Source: DASCOT01 sp965197275
GTDB lineage: Bacteria > Acidobacteriota > UBA890 > WLXD01
NCBI GenBank assembly: GCA_965197275.1
Contig: CBDAMQ010000029.1
Location: forward strand, 378,209 to 442,208
Reading direction: 5' to 3'
Length of the DNA stretch: 64,000 nucleotides
Shown: positions 28,829 through 37,518 of the stretch, piece after piece
Numbering within the stretch: the stretch's first letter is position 1
Layout of the letters: every line of letters starts with the position of its first letter
Notes under the pieces: model-generated
Databases searched by the model: none
What the model saw: only the letters and a program-made list of their open reading frames with translations
Told to the model about the DNA's origin: nothing
Program-made: the position numbers and the translations under genes

Positions 28829-29515
28829 TCAGTGGCCGGGCGTCCGCATCGCTTCGGTCAACGCCGGGTAGAACTGCACGAAGACGTTGTCGATCGCACC
28901 ATGCTCGGCGTGGCACGAGGCACATGTGGATGTGCGCACGCGGCGTGCGATGCCGGCGGAGTCAACGTCGAAGTACGCCCAGCCTCCGAACCGGTCGGTA
29001 TCCTTGATCGCGGCGTGAACGCCTTGAAGGCTGCCGGCGAACCATCCGTCGCGGGCGATCGATACGCCGGTCGTCGGCCGGCGCATCTCGAGCGCGAAGG
29101 CGGTGCCCTCTCGGAACTGCCCGGTGCGGCGAAAATGATGATATGCACCCGGCTCCAGGTAGACGTGGGTGAATGTTCCCGGATGATCGGTCGGCACCGA
29201 TGCGGTCGAGGGCTCTCCGTACGCTAGCCCGGTGGCGGACCCCACCAAGACCCACTCGCGGTACGAGCTCGGCAGTTGGAGCTCTGCAGTGGTCGCGGCG
29301 GCATCGGCATGGGGCTCGGGACCGAGTTTCGCCTGGCCCGCCCTTGACGTTTTCGGTGTCTGCAACCACGCGGCTCCGGCGCGTGCACCGAGCCCGACCG
29401 CGTCGGCTCCAGCGCGCCTGAGCGGACCGTATCCGACCACCAGGGCCGCTGCCAGCCCGGCGACGATCGCGGCTGCGCGCCAACCGCGAGCGGGCACGCG
29501 ACGCGGCACGTCCAT
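28829..29515 (-). CDS. Cytochrome P460 family protein (periplasmic c-type haem)
   Basis: The 228-residue product has a basic N-terminus and one membrane/signal helix (about residues 13-30). The P460 fold follows: YREWVLVGSATGLAYG, FTHVYLEPGAYHHFRRTGQF, GGWAYFDVD, and a haem-binding CASCH near the C-terminus followed by VFVQFYP. Known relatives oxidise hydroxylamine or act in electron transfer; many have unknown substrates. It starts at 29515, where ATG overlaps the permease stop by one base (TGATG), so it belongs to the padR-permease transcript. Confidence 0.82.
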   Translation of the reverse strand: MDVPRRVPARGWRAAAIVAGLAAALVVGYGPLRRAGADAVGLGARAGAAWLQTPKTSRAGQAKLGPEPHADAAATTAELQLPSSYREWVLVGSATGLAYGEPSTASVPTDHPGTFTHVYLEPGAYHHFRRTGQFREGTAFALEMRRPTTGVSIARDGWFAGSLQGVHAAIKDTDRFGGWAYFDVDSAGIARRVRTSTCASCHAEHGAIDNVFVQFYPALTEAMRTPGH

Positions 29516-32173
29516 CAGTCTTGCCGCAGGGCGATGACCGGATCTACCGCCACCGCTCGTCGTGCAGGGATCACGATCGCCACCAGAGCTGCCGTCGCCA
29601 GTGCCAGCAACGCGATGACGAACGTCGTCGGATCGTTCGGTTGGATCTCGAAGAGCAGCTCGCGCAGGACACGCCCGAACGCAAACGCCCCGGCGATGCC
29701 GACTGCCAGCCCGATGACCACCTGTACCATGCCCTGTCGTACGACCATTGTCAGAATGCTCTGTCGCTGAGCTCCGAGCGCCATCCGGAGACCCATTTCT
29801 CGTGTGCGCTGGGTGATCGAAAACGCCATGACACCGGCGATACCTGTGACGGTTACCACGAGCGCCAGCAAGGCGAAAACGCCAAGTAGCGAGGCGGTCA
29901 GACGGGGCGAAGCCACAGCGTCGGCGCGCAGCGCTGCCATCGGCTGCAGGTCGCTGATGGGGTTGGCCCCGAGAGCGTAGGCGGCGTCCTTGACGCCCTG
30001 CGCGGCGCTCGCCGGATCACCCACCGTGCGGATCATCAGCCAGGTCGGCATCCCCGCCTGGCCGAAGGGACGGTAGAACTCAGCGGTGACCGCCGTCTCC
30101 GGGCCGTAGAGTCGTGTATCACCGACGACGCCGACGATCGTGATCCAGGACTCGCCTTCGTCGAACGAGACCCGCGCTCCGAGGGGTTCTTCGTCGCTCC
30201 AGTACTGCCTCGCCAGGGTCTGGTTGATGACCGCGACGGGCGCCGCGTCAGGCTCGTCGCGACTGTCGAGCAGGCGGCCGCTCAGCAACGGGATGCCGAG
30301 GACACCGAAGTATTCCGGCGTGACGACATTGCGATCTAGCTGGGGGCGCGTCTGAGTCTCCTCGATCGCGCGCCCTTCGATTGTGAAATCGGCGAGATTC
30401 GGGTTCGTCTGTCGATACGGTGGCTTCTGCGTCAGCGCCGCGGCACGCGCCACCGGGCTCTCGCCGACCGCAATGATCAGCGCTCGCAGATACTCATGCA
30501 TGTCATCCATGCCGTTGAACGCCGTCCAGTCGAGCGAGACGCGCGCCGTCAAGACCTGTTCGGTATCGAAGCCAGGGTCAATCGCCTGCAGTCGTGTGAG
30601 GCTACGGAGAGTTGAGGCCGGCACCGATCAGCAGGATGAACGACAGGGCCACCTGCGCCACGATCAGCGCGCGGCGCAGCTGCAGCCCGCCAGCAGCCGT
30701 GGAGCGTGCACCGTCCTTTATGGCACCGCTGAGGTCGCGAGTGCCCGGCAGCGCCGGGAAGGTACCGAAGGCGATGCCGGTGGCGAACGAGATCGCCAAG
30801 GTGAACGTCAGCACCCAGCCGTCGATGGTTACCGAGGCGGCGCGCGGTGTGTAGCGCCCGGCGAACTCGATCAGCATGTCGAGTCCGACGTACGCAAACA
30901 GCAGGCCGACGACGCCGCCGATCAGTGCCAGCACCGTGCTCTCGGTGAGCAACTGTCGCATCAGTCGACCACGGCTGGCGCCGATCGCGGCCCGCACCGC
31001 CACCTCTTGTTGGCGGCGCATTACGCGCGCCAGGCTAAGGTTGGCGACGTTGGCGCAAGCGATCAGCAGCACCAGCCGAGCAGTGGCCAGCAGCATGAGC
31101 AGCACCGGTCGGGCGTTCTGGGTCAGCTCGTTCTTGAGCTCGGCCACCCCTGCCGTGAGCTCCATCTCGGCGGGGTACGCTTGCGGGAAATCCTCCTCGA
31201 ATCGCGACGCCACATTGGCGATCTCGGCGTTGGCGCCGTCGACGGTCGCGGTGTCGCCCAGTCGCCCGAAGACGAACAGGTTGCGGAACGCGTTGCGGTT
31301 GCCGGCCATGTTGCGCTCGGCGTTGGCCCGAAACGGACAGGCCGAGGTCGGCATGTACACGTCGACCTCGTTGGGGAACTGAGGAATCGGCGGTAGCACC
31401 CCAACCACCGTGTGCGGACGTGTGTTGATCTCGTAGACCTGTCCGATCACGTCCGGGTCGGCCCCCAGTGCGTTCTGCCAGTAGTCGTGGCTGAGCACCA
31501 GCACGGCCTCGGAGTCAAGGTCGTCCTCGCCGTCGACGAACGTGCGTCCGAGCAACGGCGTTACCCCGAGGGTGTCGAAGAAGTTGTCCGACACGACCCC
31601 CGTCTGGATCCGCTGTGGTTCGCCGCGACCGAGCAGGACGAAGAACATGGTGTGGTACTCCACCAGTTCATCGACACTACTGGCTTGCTCCCGGTAGTCG
31701 TAGAACTCGGGGATGGAGGCTTGGGCGTTGGCAATCCGGATGCCGGGTGCGGACTGCTTCAACAACACCAGGCGGTCACCGTGCTGGTAGGGCAGGGGAC
31801 GGAGCAGCACGCCATAGATGACGCTGAAAATGGCCGTGTTGGCGCCGATGCCCAGAGCGAGCGTCAGCACCGCGATGGTGGCGAAGCCCCAGTTCTTGCC
31901 CAGTGTTCGCAGCGCGTATCGGATGTCCTGGGTCAGCATGTCGAGGTGATTCCCCTTGCGCTCGTCGCGGCACTCTTCAGCGAAGCGCTGTGTGGCGCCG
32001 AAGTTGAGGCGCGCCTTGCGCCTGGCTTCGGCCTCGCTGAGGCCCTGGCGCCGGTACATGTCAGCTTCCATCTCGAGGTGGAAGGCGAGCTCGTCATCGA
32101 GCTCGCGATCGTCGGCTGGGCGACCCTCGCCGCGCAGCCGCTGCAACCAGCCTCCCGGTCGTCTCGTGCCCAT
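29515..32173 (-). pseudogene. ADOP-type ABC transporter permease (MacB/FtsX), single-base frameshift
   Basis: The first part (32173 to 30602) has the ADOP cytoplasmic prefix (LDDELAFHLEMEADMYRRQG) and then the first MacB periplasmic core domain and FtsX helices, ending LSFILLIGAGL and a premature stop. The second part (from about 30620 to 29515) continues in the next frame with LRSLTRLQAIDPGFDTEQVL, the second core domain and the final helices (ITQRTREMGLRMALGAQR). AACT in place of three bases at about 30609-30614 explains the shift. Undamaged, it would be about 885 residues. These permeases usually pair with a PadR gene, as here. A sequencing indel cannot be excluded. Confidence 0.87.
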
Positions 32174-32181
32174 CTCTCCCT

Positions 32182-32514
32182 CTACACTGTTTGCAGGATT
32201 TCGCTCACCGCTCGGGAGAGCCGGTCCCAGTTGCGAGCCTCATCCACCAGCTGCTGGCGACCCTTTGCGGTCAGACGGTAGAACTTGGCGCGGCGATTGT
32301 TCTCCGACGTGCCCCATTCGGAGCCGATGTATCCCTGTCGCCGCAATCGATGCAACGCCGGATAAAGAGAGCCCTGGTTGACCTGCAGGACGTCCCTCGA
32401 CATCTGCTGAATGCGTCGCGAGATGCCCCAACCGTGCTGTGGCTGCAGTTCGAGGGTCTTGAGAATGAGCATGTCGAGTGTGCCCTGGAGCAGATCGACG
32501 TTGGCTTTGGTCAT
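32182..32514 (-). CDS. PadR-family transcriptional regulator
   Basis: The 110-residue product is a compact PadR repressor: LLQGTLDMLILKTLE, GWGISRRIQQMS, the wing motif QGSLYPALHRLRRQGYI, and a short C-terminal dimerisation helix. The ATG at 32514 starts it at the usual place. It ends 8 bp before the ADOP permease, the standard pairing, and probably represses this operon through the inverted repeat at 32619-32641. Confidence 0.92.
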   Translation of the reverse strand: MTKANVDLLQGTLDMLILKTLELQPQHGWGISRRIQQMSRDVLQVNQGSLYPALHRLRRQGYIGSEWGTSENNRRAKFYRLTAKGRQQLVDEARNWDRLSRAVSEILQTV

Positions 32515-32618
32515 TGGCGCTTTCCGATTAGATGCCGCGCGGGGACAGCCTGGTGACGGTTCCCATGGGCTCGACAGTCGGAGGTCAGGTACTCGTCCCG
32601 CGTTCCTGTAGACGTTCG

Positions 32619-32651
32619 ACAAGAGTGAACCGCGCTCTTGTAGATTGTCAA
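32619..32651 (-). promoter_or_regulatory. Candidate padR operon promoter with a PadR operator
   Basis: A perfect inverted repeat ACAAGAG-N9-CTCTTGT (32619-32641) lies directly downstream of TTGACA on the minus strand (32651-32646), so it occupies the spacer and -10 region. The -10 itself is poor. The position and the padR gene next to it make autoregulation likely, but the binding is inferred. Confidence 0.5.
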
Positions 32652-32780
32652 GGGGAGTTGCCGGACAGCTCCTACGCCGTCGGCCGTTCGCGCGTGACCT
32701 GGCCGTGCGGCTATTGGGGGTTGACGTCGGCCTCTGCTACGATTCTGCGCGGTTCGTGGTGTCCGGTCCCGGAGTAAGCC

Positions 32781-34101
32781 GTGATGTCGATACGTCCCTC
32801 GGGTCGTGCGATAGGGGTCCTGCTGATCCTGACCGTCGCGACCGGGTGCGCGCGCGATGCCGGTCAGGCTGACCTTCCCGAGCGTGTCGGGTTCAACCGT
32901 CACATCCGGCCGATACTCTCCAACAGCTGTTACCCGTGTCACGGTCCGGATTCCGGGGCTCGCCAGGCCGATCTCCGCCTCGACGACCGGGAGGTGGCGA
33001 TTTCTTCCCGCCGGGGCGTACGCGCGATCGTTCCGGGAGATGCGCGTCGTAGCGAGGTGGTGCGACGCATCAACCACCCCGATCCGACGGAGCGAATGCC
33101 GCCGTCAGATTCCGAGCGCAGCATCAATGACCGCGAGCGCGCGTTGCTGGGGCGCTGGATCGAGCAGGGGGCTGAGTACGAACCGCACTGGTCGTTCGTA
33201 CCGCCGCGCCGACCCCAGGAGCCACAAGTAGCTCGCCACGATTGGCCGCGCAACCCGATCGACCGTTTCATCCTCGCTCGCCTGGAGCAGGAGGGAATCG
33301 AGCCGTCGCTCGAGGCCGACGCGATCACGCTGGCGCGCCGGCTGAGCTTCGACCTCACCGGCCTACCGCCAGCACCGGGGCAAGTTGACACATTCGTCGA
33401 TGACCACGGCTCCGACGCCCGCGGTAACGGGTCGGACGCCTACGATGAGCTCGTCGAGCGTCTGATCGCCTCGCCGCACTACGGCGAGCGCATGGCACTC
33501 GACTGGCTCGACCAGGTGCGCTACGCCGATAGCAACGGATACCACTCCGACGAGGACCGGCCGGTGTACGCGTACCGCGACTACGTAATCGCGGCGTTCA
33601 ACGATAATCTGCCGTTCGACGAGTTCACCCGCGAGCAGCTGGCGGGTGATCTGCTGCCAGCGGCGACGCAGCGTCAGCTGGTGGCCTCGGCGTTCAATCG
33701 CCTCAACCAGATCACCGCCGAGGGTGGTGCGCAGCCGAAGGAGTATCGCGCCAAGTACAACGCCGACCGCGTCCGCACCGTGGCCTCGGTATGGATGGGC
33801 GCAACCCTCGGCTGCGCCGAGTGCCACGACCACAAGTTCGATCCGTTCACCTCCAGGGACTTCTACAGCCTGGCGGCGTTTTTCGCCGATCTCGAGGAGG
33901 AAGACGTCTATCTCGGCCTCAATGCCTGGTGGGATCCCGTCCTCCTGCTTCCCACCGAGGAAGATTCCGCCGAGCTGCAGCGCCTGGAGGCTCGGATTGC
34001 TCACCTGCAGTCGACGTTGAAGAGGGGCAGTCCAGAGCTCGACAGGCATCAGGCTGAGTGGGAGGACGGTTTGCGGCGGTCGGTGCTCGGGCACGGATGG
34101 A
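32781..34101 (+). pseudogene. DUF1549/DUF1553 protein with N-terminal cytochrome-c-like domain, 5' part (split by IS)
   Basis: The reading starts with a lipoprotein signal (VLLILTVATGCAR). A planctomycete-type cytochrome c domain follows with CYPCH (IRPILSNSCYPCHGPDSG), then the DUF1549 domain (PIDRFILARLEQEGIEPS, LDWLDQVRYADSNGYHSD and CAECHDHKFDPFTSRDFY). After residue 440 it runs into an IS3-family element. Removing the element and one GGA target repeat restores the frame exactly into the segment at 35478. Such proteins often pair with DUF1501 proteins in polysaccharide-degrading clusters. Confidence 0.87.
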
Positions 34102-34162
34102 TGGGCCTCCCCCGATTTCCCGGACACCTTTGGAAGCCCGATAAAGGGCTCGGAGGTGAAGC

Positions 34163-34456
34163 ATGGGGTCACGACGGCGGTACAGTCGCGAGTTCAAGAT
34201 TGAGGCAGTGAGGATGGTGACGCAGCTGGGCCATCCGGTGTCTGAGGTGGCCCGGGATCTGGGTGTTGGCCGCGGCATGTTGACCAAGTGGCGCAAACAG
34301 CTCCAGGAGCAGGGGGTCACGGCGTTTCCGGGCGCGGGGAAGATGCCCGACCAGGACCTGGACGGGCAACAGCTACGGCGGGACGTGCGGCGAGTACGGC
34401 AGGAGCGCGACATTCTAAAAAAAGCGTTGGCGATCTTCTCGGAACGCCGGCGATGA
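34163..34456 (+). CDS. IS3-family transposase OrfA
   Basis: The 97-residue product has the helix-turn-helix of IS3 OrfA proteins (SREFKIEAVRMVTQLG, VARDLGVGRGMLTKWRKQL) and a leucine-zipper-like C-terminus. Its stop overlaps the orfB ATG (ATGA at 34453-34456). A run of seven A (34417-34423) in zero-frame A AAA AAA is the likely -1 frameshift site that makes the OrfAB transposase. Confidence 0.9.
   Translation: MGSRRRYSREFKIEAVRMVTQLGHPVSEVARDLGVGRGMLTKWRKQLQEQGVTAFPGAGKMPDQDLDGQQLRRDVRRVRQERDILKKALAIFSERRR
34417..34423 (+). promoter_or_regulatory. Programmed -1 frameshift site (A AAA AAA G)
   Basis: In the orfA frame the bases read CTA AAA AAA GCG. Slipping back one base gives entry into the orfB frame, which is open across this point (KKSVGDLLG before the orfB ATG). 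This is the classic IS3-family signal. Confidence 0.75.
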
Positions 34457-35448
34457 AGTACCCGATCATCAAGCAACTGTCCGGCAAGTTCCCGGTGCGG
34501 CGGTTGTGCAAGATGCTCGAGGTGTCTCACGGCGGTTACTACGAGTGGCGAGGAAGGGGGCCGAGCCCGAGAGCGCGAGAAGATCGCCGTCTACGTGTGC
34601 AGATCAGAGCTGCATTCGGAGAGAGCCGCGACCGTTACGGAAGTCCGCGTATCCACAAGCAACTTCGGCAACGAGAGATCCGCTGCTGTCGCAAGCGGGT
34701 AGCTCGGCTGATGCGCCAGGAAGGACTTCGAGCTCGCCAACCCCGTCGGTTCCGGGTGACAACACGGCCCACACCTGGGCGGTCAGCGGCGCCCAACGTG
34801 CTGGCACGGCGCTTCACGGTGGATGCCGTGGACAGCGTCTGGGTGGGCGACCTGACATACCTGTGGACGCAGGAAGGATGGCTATACCTGGCCGTGCTGA
34901 TGGATCTGTGCTCGCGACGGATCATCGGCTGGGCGGTGAGCGAGACGATGACGGACGATTTGACGCTGGCGGTCCTGGATCAGGCCTTGGAGCAACGCCG
35001 TCCCGGTTCCGGAGTGCTCCATCACAGCGACCGCGGCAGCCAGTACAGCAGCGACGATTACCTAGACAAGCTGCGTGACCGTGGCTTCACCATCAGCATG
35101 AGCAGGAAAGGAGACTGCTGGGATAACGCGCCGATGGAGAGTTTCTTCTCTACCCTGAAGTTCGAACTCGGTGGCTGCTTCAGTTCCCGGGCGGCGGCCC
35201 GAGCCGAGTTGTTCCACTACATCGAAGTGTTCTACAACCGGGCTCGCATGCACACCTCGATCGGAGACCAGAGTCCGGCTCAGTTCGAGGCGGCAATGCG
35301 GCGGCCAGGCCAGAGCGGCCAATCAGCTGTGGAAGCTGACGCGCCCGTGGAAATCGACTCCCGATTTCCACCGTCGCTTGGACAACGCTCCGCGTTGCCA
35401 ACAGCTCCCACAGCCGCTAATACGACTACGACAATGGATCTTAACTAA
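34453..35448 (+). CDS. IS3-family transposase OrfB (DDE integrase core)
   Basis: The product, about 331 residues from the ATG at 34453, has the HTH_21 region (DRYGSPRIHKQLRQ) and an rve integrase core with DDE residues in VWVGDLTYLW, LHHSDRGSQYSS and WDNAPMESFF. The stop lies at the very start of the right inverted repeat. Complete by family length. Confidence 0.93.
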   Translation: MKYPIIKQLSGKFPVRRLCKMLEVSHGGYYEWRGRGPSPRAREDRRLRVQIRAAFGESRDRYGSPRIHKQLRQREIRCCRKRVARLMRQEGLRARQPRRFRVTTRPTPGRSAAPNVLARRFTVDAVDSVWVGDLTYLWTQEGWLYLAVLMDLCSRRIIGWAVSETMTDDLTLAVLDQALEQRRPGSGVLHHSDRGSQYSSDDYLDKLRDRGFTISMSRKGDCWDNAPMESFFSTLKFELGGCFSSRAAARAELFHYIEVFYNRARMHTSIGDQSPAQFEAAMRRPGQSGQSAVEADAPVEIDSRFPPSLGQRSALPTAPTAANTTTTMDLN

Positions 35449-35477
35449 GTGTCCGGGAAAGCGGGGCAAGGTCAGGA

Positions 35478-35722
35478 TGCCGTCCCGGCCGAGCATGCTC
35501 GCGTCGACCGACGGCACAGAGCTGGAGTTGCAGAGCGATCTTTCGATCCTCGCTACTGGCCCGAACCCCGCCGAGGACACGTACATCGTCAGGATTCCAA
35601 CTGCGCGCCGCGGCCTCACCGGGTTGCGGATCGAGATTATGAGCGATCCCAGCTTTCGCAAGGGCTATGCGCGCCAGCAGCGGCATATCGCCTTGCACGA
35701 GTTGGAGATCGAGGTGAGCTCG
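35478..35722 (+). pseudogene. Continuation of the DUF1549/DUF1553 gene after the IS, cut by a deletion
   Basis: In frame with 34101 after removal of the IS, this reads SRPSMLASTDGTELEL, DLSILATGPNPAEDTYIV and RIEIMSDPSF, then HIALHELEIEVS. This is the carbohydrate-binding-like middle region typical of DUF1549/DUF1553 proteins. The family resemblance stops after EIEVS at about 35720. The whole DUF1553 C-terminal domain is missing, and the sequence continues as the middle of a DUF1501 gene in another frame. Confidence 0.82.
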
Positions 35723-36137
35723 TCAGTACGAGATGGCCTTCAGGATGCAGACCAGCGTTCCTGACCTTATCGACCTGTCCGACGAGCCAGGCTACATAAG
35801 GGAGATGTACGGCGTCGAGGGGATCGACGGTTCGTTTGCCGCCAACTGCTTGCTGGCGCGGCGCCTGGCGGAGCGCGGCGTGCGGTTCATCCAGCTTTAC
35901 CATCGGGGCTGGGATCATCATGGGCAGATCCGCGACGGCATGACGACCACGGCCGCTCTGGTTGATCGCGGCTCGGCAGCCCTGGTTGCCGATCTGAAGC
36001 AGCGCGGCATGCTCGACGACACCCTGGTGGTATGGGCGGGGGAGTTCGGTCGCACACCGATGGCTCAGGGCGATGGACGCGATCACCACATTCGCGGCTT
36101 CTCTATCTGGATGGCCGGCGGCGGTGTCCGACCGGGG
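35721..36137 (+). pseudogene. DUF1501 protein, middle part (5' half deleted, split by second IS)
   Basis: From RQYEMAFRMQTSVPDLIDLS onward the frame encodes the C-terminal half of a DUF1501 (sulfatase-like) protein: SFAANCLLARRLAERGVRF, QLYHRGWDHHG, VVWAGEFGRTPMAQG and DHHIRGFSIWMAGGG. The N-terminal half is absent. At 36138 the second IS element interrupts it within GVRPG; the last part resumes at 37406. Confidence 0.85.
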
Positions 36138-36214
36138 TGACCTGACCCCCAATAGTCGGGCCAGTTTGAGAGTTAGGATTTGAGACTCTCAGGAAGGCTC
36201 GGGAAGGGGGAGAA

Positions 36215-36493
36215 ATGGCCCGGAAGCGGTACACGGTAGAGCAGATCATCGCCAAGCTCAGGGAGGCAGAGATCGAGCTGGCGCAAGGAGCCAAGAGGCC
36301 GGAGGCGTGCCGGAAGCTGGGCATCAGCGAGAACACGTACTACCGGTGGCGTAAGGAGTACGGCGGCCTGAGGGTGGATCAGGCGCGGCGGCTCAAGGAG
36401 CTGGAGCGAGAGAACGGGCGACTCAAGAAGCTGCTGGCGGAGACGATGCTCGACAACGCCATCCTCAAAGAGGTGTCGTCGGGAAACTTCTAA
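36215..36493 (+). CDS. IS3-family (IS407-like) transposase OrfA
   Basis: The 92-residue product has RYTVEQIIAKLREAEIELAQ and the helix-turn-helix RKLGISENTYYRWRKEYGG followed by a coiled coil (LKELERENGRLKKLLAE). The tail LKEVSSGNF ends just after the place where the orfB frame can be entered by a -1 shift at CAAAGAGG (about 36466-36473). Confidence 0.9.
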   Translation: MARKRYTVEQIIAKLREAEIELAQGAKRPEACRKLGISENTYYRWRKEYGGLRVDQARRLKELERENGRLKKLLAETMLDNAILKEVSSGNF

Positions 36494-36516
36494 GCCCGGC
36501 GCGTCGACGTCGGGCG

Positions 36517-37371
36517 GTGCACCAGGCACAGCGGCTAGGTGTGTCCGAGAGGCGAGCCTGCAGAGTGCTGGGCCAGGTACGTTCCACGCAGCAGTATCGG
36601 CCCAAGGTGCCGCAGGAGGAGAAGGCACTGGTGGAGCGGATGACCCAGCTGGCGACGCAGTACGGGCGCTATGGGTACCGGCGGATCACGGCGCTGTTGG
36701 TGCGTGAGGGGTGGCGAGTGAATCACAAGAGGGTCGAACGGTTATGGCGTCGTGAGGGGCTGAAGGTACCGAAAAAGCAGGCCAAGCGCGGACGCTGGTG
36801 GCTCAATGATGGATCGTGCGTGCGGCTGCGGTCGGAGAGGAAAGATCACGTCTGGGCCTATGACTTCGTGCACGAACGAACTCACGACGGGCGAGCGTTT
36901 CGTCTACTGACAATCGTGGATGAGTACACCAGAGAGTGCTTGGCAATCGATGTAGCACGCAGGCTCAACTCCGAGAACGTGCTGGAGCGACTCGCTGAGC
37001 TGTTCGTGAACCGGGGTGTTGCCGATCACATCCGCTCCGACAACGGACCGGAGTTCACTTCTCGGGCAGTGCGTGAATGGCTCGAGCGAATCGGTGTGAA
37101 GACGCTGTTCATTGAGCCCGGATCGCCATGGGAAAACGGCTACGTGGAGAGCTTCAACGGCAAGCTACGAGACGAGCTGCTGAACGGCGAGATCTTCTAC
37201 ACGCTCAAAGAGGCGGAAAGCTTGGTGCAACGCTGGCGGCGCGAATACAACCAGGTGCGACCCCATAGCTCATTGGGTTATCAGCCGCCTGCGCCGGAAG
37301 CGACGTTGTTGCAGCCGGCTGCGCTTTGCTTCGCCGGCTCCAACAATCTCTTGTCAGCACCGATTCTATGA
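36517..37371 (+). CDS. IS3-family (IS407-like) transposase OrfB
   Basis: About 284 residues from a GTG at 36517. The frame is open upstream (LLSPARRRRAVHQAQ), which suggests translation by -1 frameshift from orfA. It shows SERRACRVLGQ, YGYRRITALL, and the DDE core: WAYDFVHERTHDGRAFR, IRSDNGPEFTSRAVREW and PWENGYVESFNGKLRDE. The C-terminus reaches near the right end of the element. Looks complete. Confidence 0.92.
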   Translation: MHQAQRLGVSERRACRVLGQVRSTQQYRPKVPQEEKALVERMTQLATQYGRYGYRRITALLVREGWRVNHKRVERLWRREGLKVPKKQAKRGRWWLNDGSCVRLRSERKDHVWAYDFVHERTHDGRAFRLLTIVDEYTRECLAIDVARRLNSENVLERLAELFVNRGVADHIRSDNGPEFTSRAVREWLERIGVKTLFIEPGSPWENGYVESFNGKLRDELLNGEIFYTLKEAESLVQRWRREYNQVRPHSSLGYQPPAPEATLLQPAALCFAGSNNLLSAPIL

Positions 37372-37405
37372 GTTACGAAGTGGCCCAAACACTTGGGGCA
37401 GGTCA

Positions 37406-37517
37406 GGGGTACACGTACGGACGCACCGACGCGTTCGGCTACGACGTGGTCGAGAACGCCGTGCAGGTGCACGACCTGCACGCCACGATGTTGTCGCTGC
37501 TCGGCATCGACCACGAA
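37406..37517 (+). pseudogene. DUF1501 protein, 3' fragment
   Basis: After the IS the frame reads YTYGRTDAFGYDVVENAV and QVHDLHATMLSLLGIDHE, the well-conserved DUF1501 ending. The usual final LTYR-type motif is absent. From about 37517 the DNA belongs to the isomerase gene in another frame, so the last 15-20 codons were lost in a deletion. Confidence 0.82.
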
Positions 37518-37518
37518 A

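Larger units (their letters stand above)
34102..35474 (+). mobile_element. IS3-family insertion sequence, 1373 bp, intact-looking
   Basis: The ends are imperfect 26-bp inverted repeats (34102-34127 and 35449-35474) sharing the core CCCCG..TTTCCCGGACAC and ending TG...CA. The 3-bp sequence GGA flanks both sides (34099-34101 and 35475-35477), the target duplication. It carries overlapping orfA and orfB with a slippery site. The host gene reads through in frame when the element is removed, so the insertion is recent enough to be precisely reconstructed. Confidence 0.92.
36138..37405 (+). mobile_element. IS3-family insertion sequence (IS407-like subgroup), 1268 bp
   Basis: The terminal inverted repeats begin TGACCTG and share CCCC, AA and GGGCCA at both ends. 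GGGG flanks both sides (36134-36137 and 37406-37409), a 4-bp target duplication as expected for IS407-type elements. It carries orfA and orfB. It is unrelated to the element at 34102 in orfA sequence and ends. Excision in silico rejoins the DUF1501 frame as GVRPG-YTYGRTD. Confidence 0.9.

Noticed and set aside
28716..28925. Longer N-terminus for SecA
   Set aside because: The 70 extra residues are not SecA-like, and the canonical MLNRILTKFFG start is at 28715.
34163..35448. IS transposase as a frameshifted pseudogene
   Set aside because: The orfA/orfB offset with A AAA AAA and the ATGA overlap is the normal programmed arrangement of IS3 elements.
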